Position numbers and translations under genes: made by a program. From Bacteroides timonensis (GTDB taxonomy: Bacteria; Bacteroidota; Bacteroidia; Bacteroidales; Bacteroidaceae), in the NCBI RefSeq assembly GCF_000513195.1, contig NZ_CBVI010000118.1:1-64000 (forward strand): a stretch of DNA of 64,000 nucleotides, given 5' to 3'. How positions within the stretch are numbered: position 1 is the stretch's first letter; each line of letters starts with the position of its first letter. Positions 63,358-64,000 of the stretch are shown here, piece after piece. The notes under the pieces were generated by a model. It had not been told where the DNA came from, did not search any database, and saw only the letters and a program-made list of their open reading frames with translations.

Positions 63358-64000
63358 TTAACTTTCTCCTAACAGATGTTTAAGTACTGGGTCATTCTCT
63401 ATGCGGAGCAATTCGTTCTCCACTAATTCGATAATATCCTGTTTGATTTGCCGATAGTTCGTCTGTATCTGCTGCTCCATTGTATCATTGCCGTTCTCGT
63501 CCAGAAAGCTGCTGATTTCGGGGATGGGCCGATAGGCCGCCGTCTCTTTCTGTACGGCTTCATTGTCAACGACTATCTGCGCATGGAAAATCTTCTGTTC
63601 GATTGTCTCTCCGAAGTTGTCAGCTACGGCACCGACAAACATTCCCTGACTCAATGTACTGATTTTGGATGCAGGTATCAGACTGTCCAGTTGCGTGTTG
63701 ATGGAAGTGGATGTATCGTTGCGGTTGATGCTCATAGACTCTCTTTTTTGCAAGATTTTCCCGAACCTTTCCGACAAGGTTTTAGCCGTTTCACCCACTA
63801 CCTGCCCGCTGAAAACATTGCCCACAGTTGACATGATTACGGCGGCCTCCTTGTCTCCGTAATCGCGCTTTAACTGGCTGAAATCCTGAAAACCTAACAC
63901 GACTGCCACTTTGTTGCTTCGTGCCGTGGCAATCAGATTATCCAGACCTTTAAAGAAAATGGTGGGTAACTCGTCAATTATCACACAGCTTTTCATCTGC
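63358..64000 (-). CDS. TraG/VirD4-type conjugative coupling ATPase, C-terminal part only
   Basis: The reading frame (QMKSCVIIDELPTIFFKG ...) continues past base 64000, so the N-terminus and Walker A lie outside. The visible 212+ residues contain the Walker B segment VIIDELPT and the AVVLGFQDFSQL block of the TraD/TraG/MobC motor that pumps relaxosome DNA into the type IV channel. The C-terminal tail is acidic and helical. It proves that the region to the right is conjugative or mobilizable, with the cargo operon inserted between it and the DUF3945-type gene. Confidence 0.85.
   Translation of the reverse strand, partial: QMKSCVIIDELPTIFFKGLDNLIATARSNKVAVVLGFQDFSQLKRDYGDKEAAVIMSTVGNVFSGQVVGETAKTLSERFGKILQKRESMSINRNDTSTSINTQLDSLIPASKISTLSQGMFVGAVADNFGETIEQKIFHAQIVVDNEAVQKETAAYRPIPEISSFLDENGNDTMEQQIQTNYRQIKQDIIELVENELLRIENDPVLKHLLGES

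Noticed and set aside
1..64000. tRNA genes, 16S/23S rRNA, insertion sequences
   Set aside because: No cloverleaf-like, rRNA or transposase sequence was recognised on reading either strand.

Overview
The window is a piece of a Bacteroides (Bacteroidales) genome. The evidence is a fused fucokinase/GDP-fucose pyrophosphorylase (Fkp), a short primary sigma factor without region 1.1, several TAnnTTTG-type -7 promoter boxes (some with a TTTG-like -33 element), a RagB/SusD-free but typically Bacteroidales set of secreted proteins and DUFs, Mfa-like fimbrillin sequence, and an RND pump fused to its outer-membrane factor. Positions 1-50300 look like stable chromosome. From about 50800 to the right edge the window enters an integrative conjugative or mobilizable element, which carries an AT-rich five-gene cargo operon that I regard as the most interesting object here.

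Layout. 1-8654: NADH pyrophosphatase, phosphohexomutase, C69 dipeptidase, M23 peptidase, a chimeric gene remnant and alanine dehydrogenase. 8749-15863: an operon with an RND pump fused to TolC, its lipoprotein adaptor, and a LytS/LytTR two-component pair. 15989-23298: an MFS transporter, then a glutamate acid-resistance cluster (gadB, glsA, an ion channel with an unusual pore, gadC). 23441-30351: nitronate monooxygenase-like enzyme, an ECF sigma factor operon, two paralogous membrane proteins, nadC and a DUF4783 protein. 30446-36771: rlmH, fkp, a MarR regulator with a clear operator, and a CoA-disulfide reductase/rhodanese/TusA/DsrE fusion. 37027-45712: clostripain, rpoD, HtrA, and a murein-peptide catabolism group (transglutaminase, dipeptide epimerase, NlpC/P60). 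46031-50300: RNase P RNA, a YihY/BrkB membrane protein, nitroreductase, riboflavin synthase and PhoU.

Accessory part. 50814-53882 holds small HTH genes, a radical SAM gene broken by two TGA codons at likely Trp positions, and a DUF4099/DUF3945-type protein. 54405-63174 encodes a multi-S1-domain protein, a UPF1-like SF1 helicase with S1-like ends, a winged-helix protein, a two-HKD phospholipase D-family protein and a stand-alone CARF-like protein, all tightly coupled behind a good Bacteroides promoter. I infer an RNA-directed stress or anti-phage system with a nucleotide-signal sensor, outside any CRISPR locus. A TraG/VirD4-type coupling ATPase gene runs off the right edge.

Intergenic structure. 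Several gaps hold unusual arrays. Three hold palindromic units repeating at exactly 22 bp (20470-20640, 41717-41826, 50335-50422), and one holds 11-bp units (45846-45958). The palindrome differs between loci but the spacing is shared. Other gaps carry long hairpins made of short repeated words, and a nested, MITE-like inverted element lies upstream of gadB (17303-17565). No tRNA, CRISPR array, IS element or integrase was found.
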